From: Pseudoflavonifractor gallinarum
GTDB taxonomy: Bacteria; Bacillota; Clostridia; Oscillospirales; Oscillospiraceae
NCBI RefSeq assembly: GCF_014982855.1
Contig: NZ_JADCKF010000014.1
Location: 27,913-91,912 of the forward strand
DNA: 64,000 nt
Reading direction: 5' to 3'
Shown: positions 26,153 to 35,204 of the stretch, piece after piece
Position numbering within the stretch: the first letter of the stretch is position 1
Layout of the letters: each line of letters opens with the position of its first letter
Translations under genes and position numbers: made by a program
Notes under the pieces: generated by a model
Database searches by the model: none
Seen by the model: the letters and a program-made list of their open reading frames with translations, nothing else
Told to the model about the DNA's origin: nothing

Positions 26153-27358
26153 ATGAAACAGATGCGTGTTTTGTCTCTTGCTGCGACCGCTGCTCTGACG
26201 GTCTCGCTCCTGGCCGGCTGCGGCGGCTCTGAAACGGCGAATACTCCGGCTCCCGGCAGCTCGGATGCTCCTTCCGGCAGCTCTTCCGCTGCTACCATCA
26301 AGATCGGCGGCATCGGCCCTCTGACCGGCTCGGCTGCTGTGTACGGCGTGGCTACCCAGCAGGGTGCCCAGCTAGCGGTGGATGAGATCAATGCCAAGGG
26401 CGGCCTCCAGTTCGAGCTCAACTTCCAGGACGATGAGAACGACGCTGAGAAGGCCACCAACGCCTATAACGTGCTCCAGGACTGGGGCATGCAGGTCCTC
26501 TACGGATGCACCACCACCAACCCCTGTGTGGCTGTGGCCAGCTCCACCTATGCGGACCGCTACTTCCAGCTGACTCCTTCCGCCTCCTCCACCGACGTGA
26601 CCAGCGGCAAGGATAACGCGTTCCAGATCTGCTTCACTGACCCCAACCAGGGCTCCACCGCTGCCGACTACATCGCTGAGCATCCGGAGCTGGGCAGCAA
26701 GATCGCCATCATCTACAACAACGGCGACGCCTACTCCACCGGTATTGCCACTGCTTTCCGTGCCGAGGCCGAGGCCAAGGGCCTGGAAGTGGTTTCTGAG
26801 ACCACCTTTCCCTCGGATGACAACACCGACTTCTCCGTGCAGCTGGGCGATGCCCAGAGCAACGGGGCCGACCTGGTGTTCATGCCCATCTACTACACGC
26901 CCGCCTCTCTGATCCTGAACCAGGCCAAGAACATGGGCTATGCTCCCACCTTCTTCGGCTGCGACGGTATGGACGGTATCCTGGCCGTGGAGGGCTTTGA
27001 CACCTCTCTGGCCGACGGCCTGGTCCTCATGACCGCCTTCAACCCCTGGGGCACCGACGATCTGAGCGCCAACTTCACCAAGTCCTACGAGGAGAAGTAT
27101 GGTTCCACCCCCAACCAGTTTGCCGCCGACGGCTATGACTGCATCTACGCCATCGCCGCCGCCTGTGAGAAGGCCGGTGTCACTGCCGATATGAGCCACG
27201 AGGACGTATGTGAGGCGCTCATCAGCACCTTTACCGCCTCTGACTTCAGCGTGGACGGCCTGACCGGCGCCGGCATGACCTGGGGTACCAACGGCGAAGT
27301 CTCCAAGGCTCCCGTTGTGGTCAAGGTCGAGGATGCCAAGTACGTCACCATGGAGTAA
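26153..27358 (+). CDS. livJ: Branched-chain amino-acid ABC transporter, substrate-binding lipoprotein
   Basis: A 401-residue periplasmic-binding-fold lipoprotein (LivJ family). The signal ends in the lipobox LLAGC and is followed by a Ser/Pro-rich linker. The mature part begins IKIGGIGPLTGSAAVYG with QQGAQLAVDEINAKGG, the family hallmark. ATG 26153 has AAGGAGGG nine bases upstream; ATG 26147 is too close to it. It is the first gene of livJHMGF and is separated from livH by a large hairpin, which would favour high expression of the binding protein. Leucine/isoleucine/valine is likely, but related proteins bind other amino acids or amides. Confidence 0.92.
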   Translation: MKQMRVLSLAATAALTVSLLAGCGGSETANTPAPGSSDAPSGSSSAATIKIGGIGPLTGSAAVYGVATQQGAQLAVDEINAKGGLQFELNFQDDENDAEKATNAYNVLQDWGMQVLYGCTTTNPCVAVASSTYADRYFQLTPSASSTDVTSGKDNAFQICFTDPNQGSTAADYIAEHPELGSKIAIIYNNGDAYSTGIATAFRAEAEAKGLEVVSETTFPSDDNTDFSVQLGDAQSNGADLVFMPIYYTPASLILNQAKNMGYAPTFFGCDGMDGILAVEGFDTSLADGLVLMTAFNPWGTDDLSANFTKSYEEKYGSTPNQFAADGYDCIYAIAAACEKAGVTADMSHEDVCEALISTFTASDFSVDGLTGAGMTWGTNGEVSKAPVVVKVEDAKYVTME

Positions 27359-27400
27359 TCCAGACCAGATCAGCAGCTTCCAAACGGAAGAATAAGTAAG

Positions 27401-27431
27401 GGAGGGCTGCCGGAGCGCCCGGCAGCCCTCC
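27401..27431 (+). repeat. Hairpin between livJ and livH
   Basis: A 13-bp perfect stem, GGAGGGCTGCCGG with its complement, loop AGCGC, and no T-run. It probably stabilises the livJ mRNA or partly terminates, leaving the permease genes at lower level. Confidence 0.65.
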
Positions 27432-27523
27432 TCCCTTATCGGGGGGAAAGCGCCGTGGACACTGTCCCGGCGCCGCGGCATTTTCCCCTGGATAAGGAGA
27501 CCTAAGATATTGAGGTGTGTGGT

Positions 27524-28411
27524 ATGTTACTGGGGTTCCTCAACAACCTGATCAACGGCATCAGCCTGGGCAGTATCTACGCCATTATTGCCCTGGGCTA
27601 CACCATGGTCTACGGCATCGCCAAGATGCTCAACTTTGCCCATGGTGACGTCATCATGGTGGGCGCGTATGTCTGCTTCTTTGCCACCGGCTCCTTTGGA
27701 TTGCCGCCGGTGGTGGGGGTCCTGCTGGCAATGGTGGTATGTACGGTCCTGGGCGTGGTCATTGAGCGCCTGGCCTATAAACCGCTGCGCCAGGCTCCCT
27801 CTCTGGCGGTGCTCATTACCGCCATCGGCGTGAGCTACTTTTTACAGAATATGGCCCTCCAGCTCTGGGGCTCCGATCCGAAATCCTTCCGCTCCGTGGT
27901 GCCCACGGGCAGTGTCTCTCTCCTGGGCGGTCAGATCTCGGTGTCCTATGTGACGCTGGTCACCGTGCTGGCCTGCGTGATCATCATGATCGCCCTCACC
28001 GCCTTCACCGGCAACACCAAGCTGGGCAAGGCCATGCGGGCCTGCTCGGAGGATAAGGGGGCGGCCCAGCTCATGGGGATCGATGTGAATTTCACCATCT
28101 CCATGACCTTTGCCATCGGCTCCGCCCTGGCGGCCATTGCGGGCGTACTGCTCTGCTCCACCTATCCCACCCTGATGCCCACCACCGGCTCCATGCCCGG
28201 CATCAAGGCCTTTACCGCCGCCGTGTTTGGCGGGATCGGCTCCATCCCGGGCGCCCTGCTGGGCGGCATCCTGCTGGGGGTCATTGAGATCTTCGGTAAG
28301 GCCTATATCTCCACTCAGCTCTCCGACGCGGTGGTCTTTGCCGTGCTTATCGTGGTGCTTCTGGTCAAGCCCACCGGTCTGCTGGGCAAGAAGATCAGCG
28401 AGAAAGTTTGA
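27524..28411 (+). CDS. livH: Branched-chain amino-acid ABC transporter permease LivH
   Basis: A 295-residue multi-pass permease. The N terminus MLLGFLNNLINGISLGSIYA and IALGYTMVYGIAKMLNFAHG (with the family NFAHGD) are characteristic, as is the loop AVFGGIGSIPGALLGG near the C terminus. ATG 27524 lies seven bases after GAGGT; an in-frame GTG at 27515 overlaps that site. It would form the membrane channel with LivM. Confidence 0.94.
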   Translation: MLLGFLNNLINGISLGSIYAIIALGYTMVYGIAKMLNFAHGDVIMVGAYVCFFATGSFGLPPVVGVLLAMVVCTVLGVVIERLAYKPLRQAPSLAVLITAIGVSYFLQNMALQLWGSDPKSFRSVVPTGSVSLLGGQISVSYVTLVTVLACVIIMIALTAFTGNTKLGKAMRACSEDKGAAQLMGIDVNFTISMTFAIGSALAAIAGVLLCSTYPTLMPTTGSMPGIKAFTAAVFGGIGSIPGALLGGILLGVIEIFGKAYISTQLSDAVVFAVLIVVLLVKPTGLLGKKISEKV

Positions 28412-28421
28412 GGTGGACGCC

Positions 28422-29501
28422 ATGAAACAACTCTCTGGGCGCAAGAACAAAAGACTGCTGGACAATCTGATCACCTATGGTATCGTGGTGATTGCCTTCC
28501 TGGTGGTCCAGTTTATTCAGGCCGGCGGCGGCCTTTCCAGCTCCCTCAAGGGACAGCTGGTCCCCATCTGCTGCTATGTGGTCATGGCGGTTTCCCTGAA
28601 CCTGGTGGTGGGCGTCTCGGGCGAACTGAGCCTGGGCCACGCCGGCTTTATGAGCGTGGGTGCCTTCTCCGGCGTAGTGGCCTCGGTGGCCCTTCAGGAC
28701 CTCATCCCCCTGGGACCCGCCCGCCTCTTTGTGTGCATGCTCATCGGCGCGGTGTTTGCGGGGATCGCCGGAATCATCGTGGGCGTGCCGGTGCTCCGTC
28801 TGCGGGGCGACTATCTGGCCATCGTGACCCTGGCCTTCGGCGAGATCATCAAAAATATCATCAACTGCCTCTACATCGGCGTGGACGGGAATGGCCTGCA
28901 TTTCTCGGTCACCAGTGAGATGGCCCTCAACCTGGCCGAGGGAGGCACGGCGGTCATCAAGGGGCCCATGGGAGCCACCGGATACGCCAAGCTTGCCACC
29001 TTCACCGCTGGCTTCCTGCTGGTCATCGTCTCCCTGGTGGTGGTGCTCAACCTGATCCACAGCCGGGCGGGCCGGGCCATCATGGCCCTGCGGGACAACC
29101 GCATCGCCGCCGAGAGCGTGGGCATCGGCGCCACCAAGTATAAGCTCATGGCCTTTGTCACCTCCGCGGTGCTGGCGGGTGCGGCCGGCGCTCTGTACGC
29201 CATGAATTACGGCTCCATCGCCGCCAAGAAATTTGACTTCAATACCTCCATCCTGGTGCTGGTCTTTGTGGTCCTGGGCGGTATGGGCAACATCCGCGGC
29301 TCCATCATTGCCGCCGCAGTGCTCACCGTGCTGCCCGAGATGCTCCGTGCGGTGGGCGAGTACCGGATGCTCATCTACGCGGTGGTCCTCATCCTGGTGA
29401 TGATCGCCACCAACAACGCCACGATCCGCCAGTTCTTTGCCGAGAAGCTGCATGGAGCGCAGGAGGATGGTAAGATGAGCAGAAAGGGGGCGGCGAAATG
29501 A
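28422..29501 (+). CDS. livM: Branched-chain amino-acid ABC transporter permease LivM
   Basis: A 359-residue permease. The segments LVVGVSGELSLGHAGFMSVG and VLRLRGDYLAIVTLAFGEII match LivM, and LGGMGNIRGSIIAAAVLTVLP forms the C-terminal loop, split by motif here. ATG 28422 follows GAGGTGG and lies 10 bp after livH. It overlaps livG by 4 bp. Confidence 0.94.
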   Translation: MKQLSGRKNKRLLDNLITYGIVVIAFLVVQFIQAGGGLSSSLKGQLVPICCYVVMAVSLNLVVGVSGELSLGHAGFMSVGAFSGVVASVALQDLIPLGPARLFVCMLIGAVFAGIAGIIVGVPVLRLRGDYLAIVTLAFGEIIKNIINCLYIGVDGNGLHFSVTSEMALNLAEGGTAVIKGPMGATGYAKLATFTAGFLLVIVSLVVVLNLIHSRAGRAIMALRDNRIAAESVGIGATKYKLMAFVTSAVLAGAAGALYAMNYGSIAAKKFDFNTSILVLVFVVLGGMGNIRGSIIAAAVLTVLPEMLRAVGEYRMLIYAVVLILVMIATNNATIRQFFAEKLHGAQEDGKMSRKGAAK

Positions 29502-30355
29502 GCCGACTGGAAAAGCGACAGGTCACCAAGATGGTGCCTGTGCCCAGCCACTCCATCGTGCCGGAGCGGGACGTCGATAAGGCCCCCATCCTGGAGTGCA
29601 GCCATCTGGGCATCGATTTCGGCGGACTGACCGCCGTCAATGACTTCAATCTCACAGTGGGCCGGACCGAGATCGCCGGACTCATCGGCCCCAACGGTGC
29701 GGGCAAGACCACCGTCTTTAACCTGCTGACCAAGGTGTACCAGCCCACCCGGGGCACCATCCTCATCGATGGCAAGGACACCCACGGCATGAACACCGTC
29801 CAGGTCAACCGTGCGGGCATCGCCCGTACCTTTCAGAACATCCGCCTCTTCGACAAGCTGAGCGTGGAGGACAATGTAAAGATCGGCCTGCACAACCAGA
29901 TCCGCTATCCCATGTGGAGCGGCGTGTTCCGTATGCCGGGCTACTGGAAGAAGGAGAAGCTGGCCCATGAGAGCGCCATGGAGCTGCTCCACCTCTTTGA
30001 TATGGAGGGACTGGCCAACCACCAGGCGGGCTCCCTGCCTTACGGCGCCCAGCGCCGGCTGGAGATCGTCCGGGCCCTGGCCACCAATCCCAGCCTGCTG
30101 CTCCTGGACGAGCCGGCGGCGGGCATGAACCCCTCTGAGACGGCCGACCTGATGGAGAATATCCTCAAGATCCGGGATACCTTCCAGATCGCCATCATGC
30201 TTATCGAGCACGATATGAACCTGGTCATGGGCATCTGCGAGGGCATCTGTGTGCTCAACTTCGGGCAGGTCATCGCCAAGGGTACCCCGGAGGAGATCCA
30301 GAACAATCCCAGGGTCATTGAGGCCTATCTGGGCAGCCAGAAGAAGGAGGGATGA
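29498..30355 (+). CDS. livG: Branched-chain amino-acid ABC transporter ATP-binding protein LivG
   Basis: A 285-residue ABC ATPase. Walker A is GPNGAGKTT, the LivG-specific GIARTFQNIRLF follows, the signature region is the degenerate LPYGAQRRLEI (SGGQ-type reads PYGAQ, usual for LivG), and Walker B is LLLLDEPAAGMNP. About 35 residues precede the core domain, longer than usual. The start overlaps the livM stop (ATGA). Confidence 0.94.
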   Translation: MSRLEKRQVTKMVPVPSHSIVPERDVDKAPILECSHLGIDFGGLTAVNDFNLTVGRTEIAGLIGPNGAGKTTVFNLLTKVYQPTRGTILIDGKDTHGMNTVQVNRAGIARTFQNIRLFDKLSVEDNVKIGLHNQIRYPMWSGVFRMPGYWKKEKLAHESAMELLHLFDMEGLANHQAGSLPYGAQRRLEIVRALATNPSLLLLDEPAAGMNPSETADLMENILKIRDTFQIAIMLIEHDMNLVMGICEGICVLNFGQVIAKGTPEEIQNNPRVIEAYLGSQKKEG

Positions 30356-30359
30356 CGCC

Positions 30360-31061
30360 ATGCTGAAGGTAGAGAACATCAATGTCTATTATGGCGCCAT
30401 CCACGCCATCAAGAATGTGTCCTTTGAGGTCAACGACGGTGAGATCGTCACCCTCATCGGAGCCAACGGCGCAGGCAAGTCCACCACCCTTCAGACGGTG
30501 TCCGGCCTGCTCCACTCCCACACCGGCTCCATTGAGTTCATGGGGAAGAGCCTGGCGGGCATTCCGCCCCACAAGGTGGTCTCTTTGGGTCTGGCCCATG
30601 TGCCGGAGGGACGCCGGGTATTCCTCCAGATGAGCGTGGAGGAGAACCTGGAGATGGGTGCCTATACCCGTCCCAACAGCGAGATTGCCGACGGGATCGC
30701 CGACATCTACCAGCGCTTCCCCCGGCTGAAGGAGCGGCGCAAGCAGGTGGCAGGGACCCTCTCCGGCGGCGAGCAGCAGATGCTGGCCATGGGCCGGGCC
30801 ATGATGTCCAAGCCCAAGCTCCTCATGCTGGATGAGCCCTCCATGGGCCTGGCCCCCATCCTGGTGGAGCAGATCTTTGACATCATCCAGGAGCTCAACC
30901 GGGCGGGCACCACTATCCTGCTGGTGGAGCAGAATGCGCAGATGGCCCTCTCCATTGCCCACCGCGGCTATGTGCTGGAGACCGGAAAGGTAGTCGCCAC
31001 CGGTACCGGCGAGCAGCTGCTGGAGGATGAGGCGGTTAAGAAGGCGTACCTGGGCGGCTAA
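30360..31061 (+). CDS. livF: Branched-chain amino-acid ABC transporter ATP-binding protein LivF
   Basis: A 233-residue ABC ATPase, the last gene of the operon. Walker A is GANGAGKST, the signature LSGGEQQMLAMGRAMM, and Walker B LLMLDEPSMGLAP. The start MLKVENINVYYGAIHA is typical of LivF. ATG 30360 follows AAGGAGGGATGACGCC, four bases after the livG stop. A terminator follows at 31096. Confidence 0.95.
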   Translation: MLKVENINVYYGAIHAIKNVSFEVNDGEIVTLIGANGAGKSTTLQTVSGLLHSHTGSIEFMGKSLAGIPPHKVVSLGLAHVPEGRRVFLQMSVEENLEMGAYTRPNSEIADGIADIYQRFPRLKERRKQVAGTLSGGEQQMLAMGRAMMSKPKLLMLDEPSMGLAPILVEQIFDIIQELNRAGTTILLVEQNAQMALSIAHRGYVLETGKVVATGTGEQLLEDEAVKKAYLGG

Positions 31062-31095
31062 AGACAGCGTACTCTTCTTTTATAAAGAAAAACGT

Positions 31096-31132
31096 GCGGC
31101 GAATTGTCTTCTTGACAATTCGCCGCATATTT
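31096..31132 (+). terminator. Intrinsic terminator of the liv operon
   Basis: A 13-bp perfect stem GCGGCGAATTGTC with its complement, loop TTCTT, followed by ATATTTTC. Confidence 0.85.
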
Positions 31133-31312
31133 TCATGGCTCTTTCGGCCAAGTGGGAATGACACATGGGATATGGACGATATCCTAGGGCTAACTAACCA
31201 AAAAGAACCCGATCCACCGGCATAAACGGGTGGAGATTTCCACTTTCCCGGCGGAAGAGATTGTGCTATGCTAAAAAACAGAGAGAAGCCAGTCTGGAAG
31301 GACGGATGTTCC

Positions 31313-32131
31313 ATGCCCAATTATTTTGCACACCTGCTTTTTGGAGCGAAAATGCTCAAACAGCTGCCGGAAGAGGCTGCCGCGCCCATTCGGGCACAGC
31401 GGGAGGCCTTTAATCTGGGGTGCCTGGGACCCGACCCGCTGTTTTTTTACCGACCTGTGCTGCCCAACGCAGCCCGCCGGGAGGGCCTGGAGATGCACCA
31501 CGAGAGCGCGGCCCCGGTGTTTGCCCGCCTGGCCCGGGCACTGGCGAGCGGCATACCCGAGGCGGAGGGATATGCCGCCGGATTCCTGTGTCATTTTGCG
31601 CTGGATGCCGCCTGTCACCCCTATGTGAATGCCCGGGCGGCGGAGGGGACGGTGGCTCACCTGGCAGTGGAGGCCGAGCTGGACCGCAGTCTGATGGAGA
31701 ACCGGGGACTGCCTGCCCGGGGACAGGTCTATCTTCCCCCCATTCGGGAGGAGGCGGTATTTGCCGCGGCGGAGCGGGCCTATCTGTGGGCGGGAGCCGC
31801 CGAGGTGCGCCGAGGCTATGCCGCCATGCGGCGGGACAGCCTTATCTTTGCCCGGGGACATGGGACCCGTCTGGGAGTGACGGCCAACCGGATGGTGGCG
31901 CTCCTCCCGGCCTGCCGGAGTCTGGAGGGGGTGATCCTCCCGTCCTCCTATCTGCCGGAGCGGGAGACCTTCTGCCGCGCACTGATCGATATTTTGCAGG
32001 GCGAGAGTGAAACCGCCGCGGAGAAGTGGCTGGAATTCCGGCGGTATGTCCGGAATGGGGGGAGGCTCTCCCCCTGGTTCCACCGGGATTTTAACGGTAA
32101 TTTCAAAGGGGAGGAGCAATCCCCGTCCTAA
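31313..32131 (+). CDS. Zinc-dependent phospholipase C family protein
   Basis: A 272-residue protein of the zinc-dependent PLC/S1-P1-like fold common in Clostridia. The N terminus MPNYFAHLLFGAKML has the conserved first His, followed by LGCLGPDPLFFY (Asp ligand), EMHHESA and FLCHFALDAACHPYVN, the expected metal-ligand pattern. There is no signal peptide, so unlike secreted phospholipases it is probably cytoplasmic, with an uncertain substrate. ATG 31313 lies about 10 bases after GGAAGGA. A terminator follows. Confidence 0.85.
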   Translation: MPNYFAHLLFGAKMLKQLPEEAAAPIRAQREAFNLGCLGPDPLFFYRPVLPNAARREGLEMHHESAAPVFARLARALASGIPEAEGYAAGFLCHFALDAACHPYVNARAAEGTVAHLAVEAELDRSLMENRGLPARGQVYLPPIREEAVFAAAERAYLWAGAAEVRRGYAAMRRDSLIFARGHGTRLGVTANRMVALLPACRSLEGVILPSSYLPERETFCRALIDILQGESETAAEKWLEFRRYVRNGGRLSPWFHRDFNGNFKGEEQSPS

Positions 32132-32139
32132 CACGCGGA

Positions 32140-32181
32140 CAACGCCGCAGCACCCTTAAAAGTGATGCGGCGTTGTTTTTT
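32140..32181 (+). terminator. Intrinsic terminator after the phospholipase-family gene
   Basis: CAACGCCGCA (32140-32149) pairs with TGCGGCGTTG (32166-32175), then T6. It lies between convergent genes. Confidence 0.88.
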
Positions 32182-32185
32182 CGAT

Positions 32186-32989
32186 TCAGGTGGGAAGGGA
32201 AAGGGGAGGGGGTGAGACCGGCCGGCCGGCGGGAACGGGCGCGTCCTCCTGGAATTCCGTCATGATATTCCAGTAACGCTTTGGCATATGGCTCATGCGG
32301 CAGCGGGGATTTTCCCGTCCCTCAATGGAGATCGTCGTATAGAACCGCCGCCAGAGGGCCCGGTAGCCCCGCTCTTCCTCTTTGGCCTCGCCCAGGGTGA
32401 ACTGCTCCAGGGGCAGGATGGCCCAGCTGCCCTTCTGGTGAAAGAGGGCCTCCCGGTGGGTACGGTCGTAGATGAGGAAATCCTCGTCCGGATACCGGGC
32501 GCAGAAGTGGGGGCGCAGAAGGGGGAGCACCCGGTTTTTGGGCTCGATCTCCCCGGCCAGGACGCCGTCCAGATCGGAGAAGCGGAGGAAGCCCTTGAAC
32601 AGGTGCACCTCGTTGCGCAGGTGGCGCACCGCCTTTTCCAGCGCGGCCACCCGGGGATCGCTCAAATCGTACCCGGCGGCCCGTCCCCGGGCATAGCCGT
32701 ACCAGATGTAGTTCCACAGCAGCAGCTCCCGTTCCTCCGCGCAGGTGAGGAAGCCCAGGGTGACCAGCTCCCGGGCGGAGGGGGAGATCTTCCGGGCCAG
32801 GGAGAGATAGACCTGTCGGGCCTTGGCCGGGTCGCTCTTCACCGGCCGTTCGGGATAGAGGGAGATCCGGGGGTCCTCCGGTGTGGAGAAGGCGGCGGGG
32901 GCCTCCTTGTGGCGGTAGCTCTCATAGACACAGGTCAGGAAGCCGGAAAAGCTGCCGTCATAGGTATAGGATACCTGAGTCCAGGACAT
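32186..32989 (-). CDS. TIGR03915-type DNA-metabolism protein (DUF4130, UDG-linked)
   Basis: A 267-residue protein of the family that always accompanies the TIGR03916 radical SAM protein. It starts SYTYDGSFSGFLTCVYESY, and the C-terminal DUF4130 half carries FLRFSDLDGVLAGEIEPKN and RRFYTTISIEGRENPRCRMS, then HMPKRYWNIMTEF. The enzymatic role is unknown; some homologues are fused to uracil-DNA glycosylase. ATG 32989 has GGAGG eight bases upstream, better than GTG 32998. The gene begins 18 bp after the radical SAM gene and shares its SOS-like promoter. Confidence 0.88.
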   Translation of the reverse strand: MSWTQVSYTYDGSFSGFLTCVYESYRHKEAPAAFSTPEDPRISLYPERPVKSDPAKARQVYLSLARKISPSARELVTLGFLTCAEERELLLWNYIWYGYARGRAAGYDLSDPRVAALEKAVRHLRNEVHLFKGFLRFSDLDGVLAGEIEPKNRVLPLLRPHFCARYPDEDFLIYDRTHREALFHQKGSWAILPLEQFTLGEAKEEERGYRALWRRFYTTISIEGRENPRCRMSHMPKRYWNIMTEFQEDAPVPAGRPVSPPPLSLPT

Positions 32990-33007
32990 GACATACACCT
33001 CCAGAGA

Positions 33008-34273
33008 TCACGTGACAGGGTCGAAGAGGGAGAGCTGCTCCGGCATGGTCTGGAGCAGCATCGGGCGCTCCTGGGCGGCCAGATGGCCCAGGATCCGGTC
33101 GGGCCGCACCCGCAGTCCATCCAGCATCTTTCCCCCGCAGGTGAGGAAATACTGGGCCCGCTTCAGCACCACGCCCAGCCGCTTCAGGCCCTCGAAGGAG
33201 AGAGGGCCTGCCCGCCGGGCGGTCAGGATCCGCCGGGCGCTCTTCACGCCCACTCCGGGCACCCGGAGGAGGGCCTCATAGTCGGCGGTGCGGACCTCCA
33301 CCGGGAAAAAGTCCATGTGCCGCAGGGCCCAGGTACACTTGGGGTCTACTCTGGGGTCCAGGTCGGGATGAGACTCGTCCAGCAGCTCCTCCACCCGGAA
33401 GTGATAGAAGCGCAGCAGCCAGTCGGCCTGGTAGAGCCGGTGTTCCCGCAGCAGGGGCGGGCGAAAGCTCTGGGGAGCGGGGAGAAGGCGGCTGTTGGAC
33501 ACAGGCATATAGGCCGAGTAAAAGACCCGCTTGAGCTGATAGCGGTCGTACAGACCCTGGGTGAGGGAGAGGATGTGCCGGTCGCTCTCCGGGGTGGCGC
33601 CGATGATCATCTGGGTGGACTGGCCGGCTGGGGCAAACCGGGGCGCACCCCGGTACTGCGTCAGCTCCTGACGGGAGTGGGCGATGGAATCCCGGATCTG
33701 GGCCATGGGGGAGAGGATGGCCGTCTTGGCCTTGTCCGGGGCCAAAAGGGCCAGACTCTGCTCAGAGGGAAGCTCGATGTTCACACTCAGCCGGTCGGAG
33801 AGCAGGCCCAGCCGGTGGGTGAGCAGAGGGTCGGCCCCCGGAATGGCCTTTGCATGGATATATCCGCCAAAGCCGTACTCCCGCCGCAGCAGGGTAAGGG
33901 TCTCGATCATGCGCTCGGTGGTATAGTCCGCATCCCGGAGCACGGCCGAGGAGAGAAAGAGCCCCTCAATGTAGTTGCGCCGGTAAAAGCCTATGGTGAG
34001 CTCGCACAGCTCCCGGGGCGTAAAGGAGGCCCGGGGCACGTCGTTGGAGCGGCGGTTCACGCAGTATTGACAGTCGTAGGCGCAGACATTGGTCAGGAGG
34101 ACCTTGAGCAGGGAGATGCACCGTCCGTCCGCCGAAAAGGAGTGACAGCAGCCCGACGCCATGGTACTGCCCAGCTTCCCCGGGCGGCCGCCCCGGCTTA
34201 GCCCGCTGGAGGTGCAGGCGGCGTCATATTTGGCCGCATCGGCCAGGATGGTCAGTTTGTCCATAAGCTCCAC
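33008..34273 (-). CDS. Putative DNA modification/repair radical SAM protein (TIGR03916)
   Basis: A 421-residue radical SAM enzyme. The cluster motif is CAYDCQYC (CX3CX2C) near residue 70. The N terminus MDKLTILADAAKYDAACTSSG, here read in two parts, is diagnostic of the family. The C terminus has a helix-hairpin-helix DNA-binding motif (RVPGVGVKSARRILTARR). The family is linked by gene neighbourhood to uracil-DNA glycosylase-type proteins, but its reaction is not known. GTG 34273 lies seven bases after GGAGG. The promoter contains a LexA-type site, which supports a damage-induced repair role. Confidence 0.9.
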   Translation of the reverse strand: MELMDKLTILADAAKYDAACTSSGLSRGGRPGKLGSTMASGCCHSFSADGRCISLLKVLLTNVCAYDCQYCVNRRSNDVPRASFTPRELCELTIGFYRRNYIEGLFLSSAVLRDADYTTERMIETLTLLRREYGFGGYIHAKAIPGADPLLTHRLGLLSDRLSVNIELPSEQSLALLAPDKAKTAILSPMAQIRDSIAHSRQELTQYRGAPRFAPAGQSTQMIIGATPESDRHILSLTQGLYDRYQLKRVFYSAYMPVSNSRLLPAPQSFRPPLLREHRLYQADWLLRFYHFRVEELLDESHPDLDPRVDPKCTWALRHMDFFPVEVRTADYEALLRVPGVGVKSARRILTARRAGPLSFEGLKRLGVVLKRAQYFLTCGGKMLDGLRVRPDRILGHLAAQERPMLLQTMPEQLSLFDPVT

Positions 34274-34307
34274 AGGAATCCCTCCAAAATAGAACTGATG
34301 TACGAAC

Positions 34308-34336
34308 ATATTAGCATCGAACAGATGTTTTGTCAA
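34308..34336 (-). promoter_or_regulatory. Promoter with embedded SOS (LexA) box
   Basis: Minus-strand TTGACA (34331-34336), 17-bp spacer, TAATAT (34308-34313). The spacer holds CGAACAGATGTTTT (plus strand, 34318-34331), matching the Bacillus/Clostridia LexA consensus CGAACRNRYGTTYC at 13 of 14 positions. A partial second half-site CGAACATA lies at 34303-34310. A repressor here would block RNA polymerase. Confidence 0.75.
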
Positions 34337-34420
34337 TGGAAAAACATGGTGTGCATGGGGGTATGAGGGGTGGATGGAAGGGGGATACTTGGAGGCAGCC
34401 TAAAACAAGGAGTGATTACC

Positions 34421-35065
34421 ATGGAATGGACAGACAGTGAGACCAGGCATCATCTGATGCAGGCCTTTTTTATGGAGAGTCAGGCCCACAGCCGCTATGC
34501 CTTTGCCGCCTTTCAGGCCGAGCAGGGAGGGCTGGAGGTGGTACGGCGGTGCTTTGCCGCTGCAGCCGCCCAGGAGGAGGTCCATGCCAGGGCCTTTTAT
34601 CGCCTCCTGGCCCCCTGTGCCGGGCAGATCCTGCCGCTGGAGGGCTGCTGTGCTGTAAGTGGAGGAGGGGGGATTTCGGCTATGCTCCGGGAGGCGGGGC
34701 AGAGTGAGCGGGAGGAATTTCAGCGCCCCTATACCCGGTGGGCCGAGGCGGCCCGGAGGGAGGGCTGTCCGGAGGCGGGGGCCCTCTTTGCCGCCGTGGC
34801 GGGGGCGGAGGCCCTCCACGGGGAGACCTTTGACCGTCTGGCCCAGGCGCTGGAGGATGGATGCCTCTTTGTGGCAGAGGAACCGGTAGAGTGGGTCTGT
34901 TTGGAGTGCGGCCATGTCCTGTGGAGCCGGGGGGCCCCGGCCCGATGTCCCGTGTGTTCCCGGCCCCAGGGATATTTCTGCCGCCGGGAGCACGGACCGT
35001 CCGCTGTGGATGGACAACATATCCAAAAAACCGATGCAGAACGGGAGTGTTATGCGTTAAAGTGA
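34421..35065 (+). CDS. Rubrerythrin-like ferritin-family protein with rubredoxin-type C terminus
   Basis: A 214-residue protein. The ferritin-like four-helix part contains ESQAHSRYAFAAFQAE, EEVHARAFYRLL and ALHGETFDRLAQAL, supplying the ExxH diiron ligands. The C terminus has two CxxC knuckles (CLECGHVLW and CPVC), as in a rubredoxin Fe(SCys)4 site. Rubrerythrins reduce peroxide in anaerobes. The helical core is more diverged than in canonical rubrerythrin, so peroxidase activity is inferred. ATG 34421 follows AAGGAGTG. It lies divergent to the SOS-controlled repair pair. Confidence 0.85.
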   Translation: MEWTDSETRHHLMQAFFMESQAHSRYAFAAFQAEQGGLEVVRRCFAAAAAQEEVHARAFYRLLAPCAGQILPLEGCCAVSGGGGISAMLREAGQSEREEFQRPYTRWAEAARREGCPEAGALFAAVAGAEALHGETFDRLAQALEDGCLFVAEEPVEWVCLECGHVLWSRGAPARCPVCSRPQGYFCRREHGPSAVDGQHIQKTDAERECYALK

Positions 35066-35150
35066 CAAAGGAAGGGGGCACTTTCCCAAAAACATACCAA
35101 TAAATACCGAATTATGGAGAAATGGGGGCAAAAAAGAGAAAAAGAGGGGC

Positions 35151-35179
35151 TTGACAGAGACAATTTCGGGGTGTAAAAT
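35151..35179 (+). promoter_or_regulatory. Promoter of the lysine-riboswitch operon
   Basis: TTGACA (35151-35156), 17 bp, TAAAAT (35174-35179), about 340 bp upstream of the first coding gene. Confidence 0.88.
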
Positions 35180-35204
35180 ACAGCCCAAGAACCAATTGTC
35201 GCGG

